Positions 17,940 through 26,432 of a stretch of 64,000 nucleotides of DNA are shown here, piece after piece. Each line of letters starts with the position of its first letter. Positions within the stretch are counted from its first letter, which is position 1. Source of the DNA: WS-11 sp964405235 (GTDB lineage Bacteria; Eisenbacteria; RBG-16-71-46); the NCBI GenBank assembly GCA_964405235.1, contig CAYONG010000285.1, positions 1 through 64,000 of the forward strand, in the 5' to 3' direction. The translations under genes were made by a program, and so were the position numbers. The notes under the pieces were generated by a model that saw only the letters and a program-made list of their open reading frames with translations, had not been told where the DNA came from and made no database searches.

Positions 17940-18512
17940 CTAGCGGCCGGCCTCCGCGAGGGTGGCCTCGATCTCGCCAAGTATCCGTCGCAGCGTCACC
18001 TTGCCCGGGGTTTCCCCGGCACGCAGCGGCCGCAGCGACCGCGCGTCGCGGATCGCGAGGCCGGGGGCGCGCCGCGCCACCACCGCCTCGCCGGTCGCCG
18101 CGTCGCGCTCGATCTCGAACTTGCCCTGAGCCAGCCCGTTCACCTGCGCCCGCCCGCGCGAGTCGCGCCACACGAACAGCAGCGCCTCCTCGCCCGCCGA
18201 GAAGAGCGGGGAGCCGGCGACGTGCGTGCGCATCCCGTTCAGCTCGCCACCCAGCTGCACCAGGGTGAGCTGAACGCCAGGGGTACCCTTGAGCGAGCGC
18301 GTCACCTGCACCGTGACCTCGGTGAAGATGTGCTTGCGGGTGACGTCGAGGAACGCGCGCGTCCCTTCTACCCTGCCGAGCACGATGTCGCTCGAACCGC
18401 GCACCAGACCGCGCGTGTCCTGATGGATGACCGTGGTGGCGTGGGCGGGGTTTGCCAGGGCGACGGCCTGGAGGAACACCCAGAGACAGGCGGTGCACGT
18501 ATGGGAACGCAT
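17940..18512 (-). CDS. Small secreted protein of unknown function, partner of the giant matrixin-propeller protein
   Basis: A 190-residue protein with an N-terminal signal peptide (MRSHTCTACLWVFLQAVALANPAHA, cleavage probably after AHA). The mature part reads GLVRGSSDIVLGRVEG...TEVTVQVTRSLKGTPG...LTLVQLGGELNGMRTHVAG...FSAGEEALLFVWRD, a beta-rich pattern I associate with small exported proteins that precede matrixin-type genes in uncultured high-GC bacteria. That association is from memory and untested. A minus-strand GGAGGG sits 4 nt before the ATG. Its stop is 12 nt before the giant gene, so the two are probably cotranscribed, and it may be a chaperone, inhibitor or accessory of that protease. 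It is divergent from the TPR-CHAT gene. Confidence 0.75.
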   Translation of the reverse strand: MRSHTCTACLWVFLQAVALANPAHATTVIHQDTRGLVRGSSDIVLGRVEGTRAFLDVTRKHIFTEVTVQVTRSLKGTPGVQLTLVQLGGELNGMRTHVAGSPLFSAGEEALLFVWRDSRGRAQVNGLAQGKFEIERDAATGEAVVARRAPGLAIRDARSLRPLRAGETPGKVTLRRILGEIEATLAEAGR

Positions 18513-18798
18513 GCGGCCCTCCGGAGGTATCCGGGCCGGTCGCGGTCCGAGTTACGAACGCCCCAATACAAGCCGTGACGGGGTGCACGCGAGGCGAGCC
18601 GCGAACGAACCCGCAGGAAACTCGAAGACAATCCGGGAAGGGGGTCCCGGGCGCAGCCGACAGCATCCGGCTCCATGCCGTCGGGGGATGCGGCCGAGGG
18701 CGCGACGCCAACGAGCACAACATTGAACTTGGCTCCATCGGGAGTCAACTCCATAATGCGCACGGCGCCGACGGTCCCCGCACCGCGGAGCGCAGCGC
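18513..18798. other. Divergent intergenic region between the secreted-protein operon and the TPR-CHAT gene
   Basis: This 286-nt stretch must hold the start signals of both divergent units. I see the GGAGGG ribosome-binding site for the minus gene (18517-18522) and GGAG at 18787-18790 for the plus gene. I find no convincing -35/-10 pair and no credible short gene. Confidence 0.4.
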
Positions 18799-21700
18799 GT
18801 GAGGGAATCCATGGCCGCAGCCAGCCACATCCCGGGGGAGGTCGTCCCGCCCCTCCGTCGGCAACCGGTGCCGTTCGGGTGCATGGCCCTCGTTCTCCTC
18901 ACGCTCGCCGGTCACGCGCCTGCCGTCCACGCACAGCCCTACGCCGTCTTCGAAGTTCCCGACAGCCTCATGGCGGAGGCGTTACACCGCGCGGCCCCCG
19001 GCTTCGAGAACACCTGGAACGCGCTGCTGGTCGACGAGTTGCGGGCGACCGCCGATTCCGCGCCGGCCCTGCGGAGTCTGGCGCGGCGAGTCGCGTCCCA
19101 CGAGGAAGCGGCGCTCGGCAGCCGCATCGCCGGCGACGCGCTGGCGCTTCGCGATCGCTGGACCGCGGATCAGCGCCGGTTGCGCGTGCAGGCGGCCGGC
19201 GTCGAGTCGCTGGCCACCGCGGCCCAGAATGCGCGCGACTGGGAGCGCGCCGACAGCCTCTTCAACCGGGCGTTGGCGGACTACCGGCGGATCCAGGAGC
19301 CGCGCCGAACCGCGTGGGTATTGGGCAGCCTCGGCGTGGTGGCGTTTCAGTCCGGCGACTACGCGCGCGCCGACAGCATCTATCGGCTCGCGCTCGAGGC
19401 GCGGCGGCAGCTGGGCGATGCGCGGATGATCGGCAACACGCTCAACTCCTTCGGCGTGCTCCACTACCTGGCCGGCGAGCTGGGCGAAGCGAATGCCTGG
19501 TTCGATCAGGCGCGCGCGGTACGTGAGCGGGGTGGGGAGCGCGGTCCGCTCGGATCCACGCTCAACTACATGGGACTGGTCCAGCGTGATCTGGGGCATG
19601 CCGATTCCGCCCGCACCTACTTCGAGCTCGCGCTGACCTCCACGGTGTCCGCTGGGGACAGCGCGCGCACCGCCGAAGTCCTCGCCAACAGCGTCGCGCT
19701 GCTCACCGACTCTGGCGACCACCGCGAGGCGCTGCGGCGGGGCGAGCGGGCGGTGGCGATCTATCGCCAACTGGGCAACATCCGCGGCGAAGCCCTGCTG
19801 CAGATCAATATCGGGAATCTCCTGGGACAGCAGGCGCGTTTCGCCGAGGCGCTCGAGCACCTCCGATCGGCACTCGAGTTGGGCCGCAATGCCCGCGACG
19901 TACGGGGCCAGCTCCAGACGCTGCTCTCGATGGGACTACTCGGCGTGACGTTGCGGGATCCCGAGACCGGACTGCCGCCACTGCGAGACGCTCTGGCGCT
20001 GGCCGACTCCCTCGAGGATCCGCGCGCACGCGCCGCCGCGCTCAACAATCTCGCGCTGCTGGCGGAGATCGACGGCGACCCGAATGGCGCCGAGCGGCAC
20101 GCCCGCTCGGCGGTAAAGAGCGCGGTGGCCGCGCAGGACAGTGCACTGATCCGCGATGCGGCCCAGACGATCGGCGGCCTCGCACTCGTCCGACGCGATC
20201 TGCCGACCGCCCGGTCGTGGTATGAGCGCGCAGCGGCCGGGGGCGAAGGAGCCCGAGACGCGCGCCGGGCGGCGGATCTCAACAACCTCGGGATCGTCGC
20301 CATCTACCAGGACAGCCTCGAGCAGGCGGAGCGACTCTTCCGGACCGCAATTGCGATCGCCGAGGAGGTCAACGCCCCCGATCTTCGCTGGCCGCCGATG
20401 CTCGGGCTGGGCGAGGTGGCCGAGCGCCGCTCCGACTTCGCACGCGCGCTCGCCTTCGACCGGGAGGCGGCGGCCCTGATCGACACGTTGCGCGGCCGGC
20501 AGGGCGAGGAGGCGCAGTCCATCGCGCTGCTCTCCGGGCGCCGGCTGGCGGCCGATGCGCTGGTGCATCTTCTCACCCGGCTGCAGCCGCGCTTCCCCGA
20601 CAGCGCCTTCGTCGCCGAAGCGTTCACCTGGTCCGAGCGGACGCGGGCGCGGGCGCTGGCCGACCTCATGTCCGCACCGGATCGTGGCGCCAGGGTGGCG
20701 TTGGTCGACATCGGGCGCGTGCGCGCCGCGCTTCCCGCGAAAACGGCATTCCTCCAGTTCAGCCTCGGGGATTCCAGCACGTCCCTGTGGGTGGTCACCC
20801 GGGCGGGGGTCCGCCATTTCGCGCTGCCACCGCGCGACCTGCTTCGGGTGCGGATCGAAATGTTGCGGCGCTCGCTCGCCACTGCCGCCACGGCGCAAAG
20901 TCCGGCGGCGTTCCGTGCATCGCGCGCGCTCTATCGCACGTTGCTGGAGCCGGCCGAAGGCGCGCTCAAAGGCGTGGATCACCTGGTGATCTCGCCCGAC
21001 GGTCCCCTGGCGCTGGTGCCGTTCGAGGCGCTGCTGGTGCGCGACGCCCCCGGGGATCTTCCACCGCCGGCGTCGAGCTACCTGGTTCATCGCCGGGCGG
21101 TGTCCTACGTTCCATCGGCGTCGATCTGGATGGCGCTGCTCGGGAAGGCGCGCGGAGGTGGAGTGGTCGGTCTGGGCGACCCGGTCTTCCATGGCTTGGC
21201 GGACCCCGGGGCCTCGCGACTGGCGAATCTCCCTCACACCGCCGAAGAGCTGGCGGCACTCGAGCGCTTCTCCGGCGCGCGCCCGCTCAAGCTGCTGCGC
21301 GCAGCGGGCGCCACACGGGAAGCTCTGCTTTCGGCCCCGGAGTTGTCCGAGGCCGGCATCGTGCACCTGGCGACCCATGGAGTGGCGAGCGAGTTCGAGC
21401 CGCGCCGCGCGGGTCTGTGGCTCGCGGCGGGCCCGGACGGAACCCCGGGCTTCGTGTCGGTCAGTGACGTGCTGGGCCTATCGCTCAGGGCCGATCTGGT
21501 GACCCTGTCGGCGTGCGAAACCGGCGTGGGTCGTGTGGCACGGGGAGAGGGCGTGCTGGGCCTGCCACGTGCGGTGCTCGCCGCGGGTGCGAGAAGCGTG
21601 CTGGTGAGCTTGTGGAAGGTGAATGACCAGTCGACCGCCGGTTTGATGACGTCCTTCTATCGCGAGCTGTTGGTCCGCGGCCGGCCGGCGCACGAGGCGC

Positions 21701-21801
21701 TCGCCGGCGCCAAGCGACTGATGCTCCAGAGTGAGGATACGCGCTCGCCCTACCACTGGGCCCCATTCGTGCTCATCGGACGATACCCGGAAACACCCTA
21801 G
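18799..21801 (+). CDS. TPR-CHAT protein: tetratricopeptide repeats with C-terminal caspase-like CHAT protease
   Basis: A 1000-residue protein. Residues about 25-50 form a hydrophobic segment (CMALVLLTLAGHAPAVHAQ) that reads as a signal peptide or anchor. About ten TPR units follow to roughly residue 620 (for example WVLGSLGVVAFQSGDYARAD, LNNLALLAEIDGDPNGAERH). The C-terminal 320 residues are a CHAT (caspase HetF-associated with TPRs) domain with an intact dyad: VHLATHG, His860, and LSACETG, Cys906, followed by GLPRAVLAAGARSVLVSLWKV. GTG 18799 has GGAG 8 nt upstream; ATG 18811 is an alternative start. It is single-gene, divergent from the giant protein's operon and convergent with an SBBP-repeat gene. 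CHAT proteins process partner proteins; the partner is unknown here. Confidence 0.9.
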   Translation: MRESMAAASHIPGEVVPPLRRQPVPFGCMALVLLTLAGHAPAVHAQPYAVFEVPDSLMAEALHRAAPGFENTWNALLVDELRATADSAPALRSLARRVASHEEAALGSRIAGDALALRDRWTADQRRLRVQAAGVESLATAAQNARDWERADSLFNRALADYRRIQEPRRTAWVLGSLGVVAFQSGDYARADSIYRLALEARRQLGDARMIGNTLNSFGVLHYLAGELGEANAWFDQARAVRERGGERGPLGSTLNYMGLVQRDLGHADSARTYFELALTSTVSAGDSARTAEVLANSVALLTDSGDHREALRRGERAVAIYRQLGNIRGEALLQINIGNLLGQQARFAEALEHLRSALELGRNARDVRGQLQTLLSMGLLGVTLRDPETGLPPLRDALALADSLEDPRARAAALNNLALLAEIDGDPNGAERHARSAVKSAVAAQDSALIRDAAQTIGGLALVRRDLPTARSWYERAAAGGEGARDARRAADLNNLGIVAIYQDSLEQAERLFRTAIAIAEEVNAPDLRWPPMLGLGEVAERRSDFARALAFDREAAALIDTLRGRQGEEAQSIALLSGRRLAADALVHLLTRLQPRFPDSAFVAEAFTWSERTRARALADLMSAPDRGARVALVDIGRVRAALPAKTAFLQFSLGDSSTSLWVVTRAGVRHFALPPRDLLRVRIEMLRRSLATAATAQSPAAFRASRALYRTLLEPAEGALKGVDHLVISPDGPLALVPFEALLVRDAPGDLPPPASSYLVHRRAVSYVPSASIWMALLGKARGGGVVGLGDPVFHGLADPGASRLANLPHTAEELAALERFSGARPLKLLRAAGATREALLSAPELSEAGIVHLATHGVASEFEPRRAGLWLAAGPDGTPGFVSVSDVLGLSLRADLVTLSACETGVGRVARGEGVLGLPRAVLAAGARSVLVSLWKVNDQSTAGLMTSFYRELLVRGRPAHEALAGAKRLMLQSEDTRSPYHWAPFVLIGRYPETP

Positions 21802-21856
21802 TTCCCCTTCCTGGAGCACGAACGCGTCGCCGCCGTCCCTTCCGCGCACCCTCGTC

Positions 21857-23770
21857 TCACCGCACGATGCTCACCCTCGTGCGCGCCGTGTGCCCGCCGT
21901 GCCGTAGCGAGAGCCAGTAGAGCCCCGCCGGCAGGTCCGAGGTGCCGAGGCGCACGACCATGCGCCCCGCAGCGTCCGCCTCGACTCGGCGCTCCATCAC
22001 CTGGCGGCCGAGGATGTCGTGCATCGCGAGTGTGGCCTCGCCGGATGCGGGCACCGCGATCAACGCATCCAGGGCCCCGTTCGCGGGATTGGGCGCGGCG
22101 GCGAGCGCGAGCCGCTCGATCAGCCTCGGTACGGTAATCGACACCGGGTCGGAATGGAGCGCCTGGCCCCCTTCGTGCCACTGGAGCCGATAGGTCAGCC
22201 GATCACCCGGTGCGACGTCGTGGTCTTCATATCCGACGTAGTCCGGGCCATTTCGGTTGGCCTCGCCGAGGACCATCCATTCGTCTTCCCCCCGCCGCCG
22301 CTCCACGAACGCCGCGCCCTCAAGGCCGCTGACGTACCACCTGAGCCGCACACGGTCGGGCGTCGCCTCCGCGGTCGCCAGCGAGGCGAGCACCGGGGTA
22401 GTGACGTCCCCGACCTGGGCGATGAAGAAACTCGGCCGCGGGATGTTGTTGATGTCGGTCAGGACGTGCGAATCGAAGGTCGCGTCGCCCGCAAACTGGC
22501 CGACGACATGGTAGAGATCGGGCCCGTGGATGGCGAGCGCCCGTGGCGTCACAAAGCTGCTGCCCGCGGTCACGAACTTGGCGTACGTGACGGCGCCCGC
22601 GGGGTCGTAGCGCACGATGTGGAAGTGGTTTGTCCCTGGGATCGTGTAGGTGCCCCCGATGGTGCCGCCTCCCAGCGCGAGCCCCGTCCCGGTGATGTAG
22701 TAGTCGCCGGTATTGTCCACCCCGATCCGATCGGCATACAGATCGTAATCAGAACCAAGGAACTGGAAGGTCTTGACGCGCATCCACAGCGCGCGCCCAT
22801 CCGAGTTGATCTTTCCCACGACCTGGCCGGCAGCGGCGGCGACGGTATCGATGGTCGCGGCGGCCTCCACCGCGCCCGAGAAGTAGATGTCACCGTTGGC
22901 GGCGAGCGCATGGCTCTTGATGGCATCCTGGCCACTGCTCGTCAGCTTGAGCGCCCAGAGCAGTGTGCCCATGGCGGTGTACTTGGCCATGAAACCGTCG
23001 CCGTTCACGTCCGGGGTCAGGTTCGAGGTCCCGGGACCGGGATCGAAATCCACGGTGCCGGTGTAGAAGAAGCCCGAGAAGATCACGTTTCCCGCGCCGT
23101 CCACCGAGATCTTCATGTCCGGGTATTGCACGAGGCCCGCGAACGACCAGGTGTCGAGCACCGCGCCGGTCGCCGCGTTCAGCATTCTGATGGACGATGA
23201 AGCGCCGCCGCCCACGACGTAGACCAGGCTCGAGCCGCTGGTGGCGATGCCGAATCCGGCCTCGAAGCTCGCCAGCGATGTCGCCCACTGGATGGCGCCG
23301 AGCGAGTCGTACTTGACCGCGAACGTGCCGCCGCCGCTGGCGGCGATCGTGATGCCGCTGAACGAGGTCGGAGCGGCGCCCCCGTACTCGCCGGTCATGT
23401 AGACGTTCCCGGAAGGATCCACCGCCACGCCATAGCCGGACTCGAGACTGCCAACCGTCGAGTTGCCGCCGTTGCGCGCCCAGAGAGCGTCCCCATTGGG
23501 GCCGTACTTCACCAGAAACACATCGGTGTTTCCCGCGGGGGTGTCCCCGGTGGCCCGGAGGGTGCCGGTCGTGAGCGTGAGGGTGTCCGTGAACGTGCCG
23601 CAGACGAAACTGTTGCCGGAGTGATCCAGGGTCACGCCCCACGCCGACGAGCTCCCGGTGGGCGCCAGCGGCTGGACGGCCCACTGGAACAACGGGAGCG
23701 GGGCCCCCGCGTGCCCGGGCGAGGAGACGAGGAGACAGATGGCGAGCAACGACGCACGCAAACGGGGCAT
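21857..23770 (-). CDS. Secreted SBBP-repeat beta-propeller protein with C-terminal sorting domain
   Basis: A 637-residue exported protein. Signal peptide MPRLRASLLAICLLVSSPGHAGA, then repeated blades of the seven-bladed SBBP type (for example SGYGVAVDPSGNVYMTGEYG, DVFLVKYGPNGDALWAR, DNTGDYYITGTGLALGG) to about residue 450, a FnIII-like stretch (RVRLRWYVSGLEGAAFVERR), and a C-terminal sorting domain from about 555 (AAPNPANGALDALIAVPASG...ILGRQVMERRV...LPAGLYWLSLRHGG) of the FlgD/Por secretion type. It probably ends up on the cell surface or is released. It is convergent with the CHAT gene, with 55 nt between the stops. No enzymatic motif is visible. Confidence 0.85.
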   Translation of the reverse strand: MPRLRASLLAICLLVSSPGHAGAPLPLFQWAVQPLAPTGSSSAWGVTLDHSGNSFVCGTFTDTLTLTTGTLRATGDTPAGNTDVFLVKYGPNGDALWARNGGNSTVGSLESGYGVAVDPSGNVYMTGEYGGAAPTSFSGITIAASGGGTFAVKYDSLGAIQWATSLASFEAGFGIATSGSSLVYVVGGGASSSIRMLNAATGAVLDTWSFAGLVQYPDMKISVDGAGNVIFSGFFYTGTVDFDPGPGTSNLTPDVNGDGFMAKYTAMGTLLWALKLTSSGQDAIKSHALAANGDIYFSGAVEAAATIDTVAAAAGQVVGKINSDGRALWMRVKTFQFLGSDYDLYADRIGVDNTGDYYITGTGLALGGGTIGGTYTIPGTNHFHIVRYDPAGAVTYAKFVTAGSSFVTPRALAIHGPDLYHVVGQFAGDATFDSHVLTDINNIPRPSFFIAQVGDVTTPVLASLATAEATPDRVRLRWYVSGLEGAAFVERRRGEDEWMVLGEANRNGPDYVGYEDHDVAPGDRLTYRLQWHEGGQALHSDPVSITVPRLIERLALAAAPNPANGALDALIAVPASGEATLAMHDILGRQVMERRVEADAAGRMVVRLGTSDLPAGLYWLSLRHGGHTARTRVSIVR

Positions 23771-24116
23771 CGACCGACCCTCCCTGGTTGGCGACGGAGA
23801 CTGGGCCAGGACCCGGGCATTGGAATCCCGGGCCCGTGCATGTCTGAAGGGGGAACGCCACGCGGTGCGTGATACCGCTTCGATCCGTGTCGCTTCGATA
23901 CAGTTACGCGGTGTTCCCGCGCCACGCTCCCCCGATGCGGCGACCCGGCGTCGGCTGCCGGGTTCAAGTCGGACGGGAGTCTAGGCCAACGACTTCCGGC
24001 CTGCACCAGGTTTTTCCGGCGCGGCGGGACGAGGGCTCAGGAGGCACCGTAGGCCGCGGCGGAACCTTGACCAACAGCCACCCAGCAGACCCCGCATGCC
24101 GCAGCCGGATTGAGAC
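23771..24116. repeat. Intergenic region with second copy of an 18-nt palindromic sequence
   Basis: This 346-nt gap between two minus-strand genes contains CGCCACGCGGTGCGTGAT at 23856-23873, identical to 9760-9777 and able to fold as CACGC-GGT-GCGTG. No open frame here looks coding. A TTCAA-containing segment near 23965 resembles a tRNA T-loop but has no pairing T-stem. Confidence 0.5.
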
Positions 24117-25469
24117 TTACGCGTGCCCCGCCCGCATCGGGGAGTCGGGCCGGACGGTCACCCCGAGCGCCGCGCAGATGCCGCGTGCCGCCCGCTTGCC
24201 CTCCTGCACCGCCGTCACCACCAGCTCGCCGCCCAGCGCATCGCCGCCGGCGAACACCTTCGGGTTCCCGGTGCGACCGGTCGCCGGGTCCACGACCACG
24301 AGACCCTTGTCGTCCACCGCGACGCCGGGGAAACTGGACACCACCTCGCGCAGCTTCACCTGACCGATCCCGAGCACCACGAGATCGGCGGGAAGCTCGC
24401 GGCCATCGGCCAACCGCAGCGCCCTGAGCGCCCCGCTCGCCTCGCGCACGAACTCCTTCGGCACCGCGCGCTCGAGCAGCAGCACGCCCTCCTTGCGCGC
24501 CAGATCCAGCTCGTGCGCGTAGCCGGACATGTCGGCGATCGTACGCCGGTAGACCATCGCGACCTCGGGCACACCGAGCCGCGCCAGCTCGCGCGCGGCG
24601 TCGATCGCGGTGTTGCCGCCGCCGATCACCAGCGCACGCCGGACGCCGATGAGGGCGAAGCCGGGCTCCAGCTTGAGGCGCTCGATCCATGCGGTGGCGC
24701 CGGTCACGCCCGGGCCATCCTCACCCGGCACGCCGAGCCGCGAGTCCGCGCCGAGCCCGAATCCCAGGAACACCGCATCGTGTTCGCGCAGCAGGTCGGC
24801 GGGCGCGACGTCGCGTCCCACTTCGATGCCGATCTTGATCGCAACCCCGAGCGAGCGGATGAAATCCACCTCGGCAAACGAGCCCTCGACATGCATCTTG
24901 TAGGGCGCGACCCCGGTGCTGTTGAGTCCGCCGGCGACGGTGCGCTTCTCGAACACCGTCACCGCCACGCCTTCCAACGCGAGGTAGCCCGCCACCGCCA
25001 GCGAGGCGGGACCCGCGCCCACGCAGGCGACCTTCTTCCCGGTGGGTGGCACCTTGGCGAGCAGCGTGGCCCCACGGCCTGAATCGAGCGCCTTCTCCAC
25101 CGCGTAGCGCTGCAGCCGCCCAATCTGGATCGGCGGATAGCGGTGCCAGTCGTTGTAGACGCACGCGCCTACGCACAGCACCTCGACCGGGCATACCCGG
25201 GCGCACGAGTAACCGAGCAGGTTGGCGGACAAGATGGTGCGGGCCGAGCCGCGCAGGTTGCCGGTCGCGATCTTGCGGATGAAGCCGGGGATGTCGATGC
25301 CGGTCGGGCAGGCTTGCACGCACGGAGCGTCGTGGCAGTAGAGGCAGCGGTTGGCCTCCCCCACCGCCTCGCCATCGGCGTAGGTCGGCTTGGCGTCGGG
25401 CAGCCGGCGCTCCAGGCGATCGGCGGCGATCAACGCGGCGGGCGCGAGCGGCGAGGAAGACTCGTTCAT
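24117..25469 (-). CDS. preT: NAD-dependent dihydropyrimidine dehydrogenase, PreT-like subunit
   Basis: A 450-residue FAD/Fe-S oxidoreductase of the GltD/PreT family; with PreA it reduces uracil and thymine with NADH in the cytoplasm. The N-terminus holds two cysteine sets for [4Fe-4S] clusters (CLYCHDAPCVQACPTGIDIP and CARVCPVEVLCVGAC). FAD binding is at CVGAGPASLAVAGYLALEG and NAD(P) binding at VIGGGNTAIDAAREL, with a closing FAGGDALGG FAD motif. I chose ATG 25469 (ATGA overlap with the upstream gene's stop); a longer in-frame extension to 26015 runs through that gene and is not used. PreA is not adjacent, but dihydropyrimidinase, beta-ureidopropionase and MMSDH lie 5-10 kb away on the same strand, which supports PreT over other GltD-like roles. 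Confidence 0.8.
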   Translation of the reverse strand: MNESSSPLAPAALIAADRLERRLPDAKPTYADGEAVGEANRCLYCHDAPCVQACPTGIDIPGFIRKIATGNLRGSARTILSANLLGYSCARVCPVEVLCVGACVYNDWHRYPPIQIGRLQRYAVEKALDSGRGATLLAKVPPTGKKVACVGAGPASLAVAGYLALEGVAVTVFEKRTVAGGLNSTGVAPYKMHVEGSFAEVDFIRSLGVAIKIGIEVGRDVAPADLLREHDAVFLGFGLGADSRLGVPGEDGPGVTGATAWIERLKLEPGFALIGVRRALVIGGGNTAIDAARELARLGVPEVAMVYRRTIADMSGYAHELDLARKEGVLLLERAVPKEFVREASGALRALRLADGRELPADLVVLGIGQVKLREVVSSFPGVAVDDKGLVVVDPATGRTGNPKVFAGGDALGGELVVTAVQEGKRAARGICAALGVTVRPDSPMRAGHA

Positions 25470-26101
25470 CGCCGCGCCGCACTCCGGCGCTGCTGGGTGC
25501 ACTGCAGGGTGAGATCCTCCTCCACGTTCGCCGATATCCCCGGGATGACGCCGCCGAGGCCGCGCTTCGCCCACTGCAACCGCGAGAGCGCCGCGCACGG
25601 CTTGCCGTCCCGCACACGCAACTCCAGCCCTTCCATGAAGCCGGCCAGCGCCGCGTAACGGTGCTCCGGCGCCGGTGCCCGGATGGCGAGCACCAGCAGG
25701 CTGTCGCCCCAGTCGGCCGCCTCGGAAAGCCGGCCGTGCTTCGACATGCGGTCGGATGCCCGGCGGTAAGTCTCGATCCCGAGCATCATCAGGCTCGGGT
25801 CCATCGCCCCGCCGCTCACGCTCGCCTGTGACCGCGCGGCGCGAAACAGATGCACCGCGCGATCCAAGCGGTCGGCCTGAAGCGCGCGCTCGATCCGCTC
25901 CCGCTCGCGCCGCGCGATCAGGCGCGCGACCCCCTTCTCCCAGCGCATGAGGGGCTGGAAGCCTTCGAGCCAGCGGATCTCGTCGTCGTAGAGCCCGCGC
26001 CCGTGCGTGATCCATGCGCCGCCGAAGGCACCGGCCTCGGCAAAGAGCGCGGCGACCGCGATCGCCAGCGCCAGGGTGAGAAGCACGACCAGCGGCTTCA
26101 T
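25466..26101 (-). CDS. Hypothetical membrane-anchored protein coupled to preT
   Basis: A 211-residue protein with one N-terminal membrane segment (MKPLVVLLTLALAIAVAALFAEAG) and then a soluble Arg-rich helical domain. Residues around 70-160 (RERERIERALQADRLDRAVH, MLGIETYRRASDRMSKHG) have a TPR-like helix spacing. I do not recognise the family. Its stop overlaps the preT start by ATGA, so the two are coupled, although a membrane helical protein is not a known part of pyrimidine reduction. The ATG has no good ribosome-binding site of its own; a tiny upstream frame at 26106-26141 with a strong one may feed it. Confidence 0.6.
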   Translation of the reverse strand: MKPLVVLLTLALAIAVAALFAEAGAFGGAWITHGRGLYDDEIRWLEGFQPLMRWEKGVARLIARRERERIERALQADRLDRAVHLFRAARSQASVSGGAMDPSLMMLGIETYRRASDRMSKHGRLSEAADWGDSLLVLAIRAPAPEHRYAALAGFMEGLELRVRDGKPCAALSRLQWAKRGLGGVIPGISANVEEDLTLQCTQQRRSAARR

Positions 26102-26105
26102 CGCA

Positions 26106-26141
26106 TCATGCCCCGCGCCGGCCGGGGGTCTTGGGGTTCAT
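26106..26141 (-). other. Possible 11-residue leader ORF
   Basis: On the minus strand a strong GGAGGAG (26147-26153) precedes ATG 26141, which opens an 11-codon frame (MNPKTPGRRGA) ending 4 nt before the start of the 211-residue membrane protein. It could be a translational leader or coupling peptide. It is too short to judge by composition. Confidence 0.2.
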
Positions 26142-26432
26142 GGGTCTCCTCCGGGCCAGGGGCGGCCGCGGCGTTCGTCGTCCGGAATCGTGCTCCGGGC
26201 AGGATCGCCCGTGCGGATCGGCACCACATCGGCGATGTTGGCCCCGCCGGGCCGACATGATGCCACCTTTGCCGACCGCACGAAACCCCGTGCCGACGGG
26301 CTCTGCCCGGAGGGTGTAATCTGCTGCTGGCCGGATTCGCCAGCGTCGAGCGACGTCGGCAGACCGCGCGCGAACGTGGCTGGACGCGTTCGTCGGGCTC
26401 TATCGCCTCAAGCCGCAATCGGGAGGAAGTTG
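26142..26432. other. Divergent intergenic region upstream of the DUF4440-like secreted protein
   Basis: A 291-nt stretch between divergent genes. A possible -10 box TAATCT lies at 26317-26322 in plus orientation, without a convincing -35. The plus-strand gene has its ribosome-binding site at 26422-26426. I see no further gene in it. Confidence 0.35.

Noticed and set aside
23940..24010. tRNA-like TTCAAGT segment
   Set aside because: There is no paired T-stem, acceptor stem or anticodon arm around it.
24117..26015. 632-codon extension of the PreT frame
   Set aside because: The added part overlaps the 211-residue membrane protein gene and has no PreT-family residues; ATG 25469 gives the ATGA coupling and the correct length.
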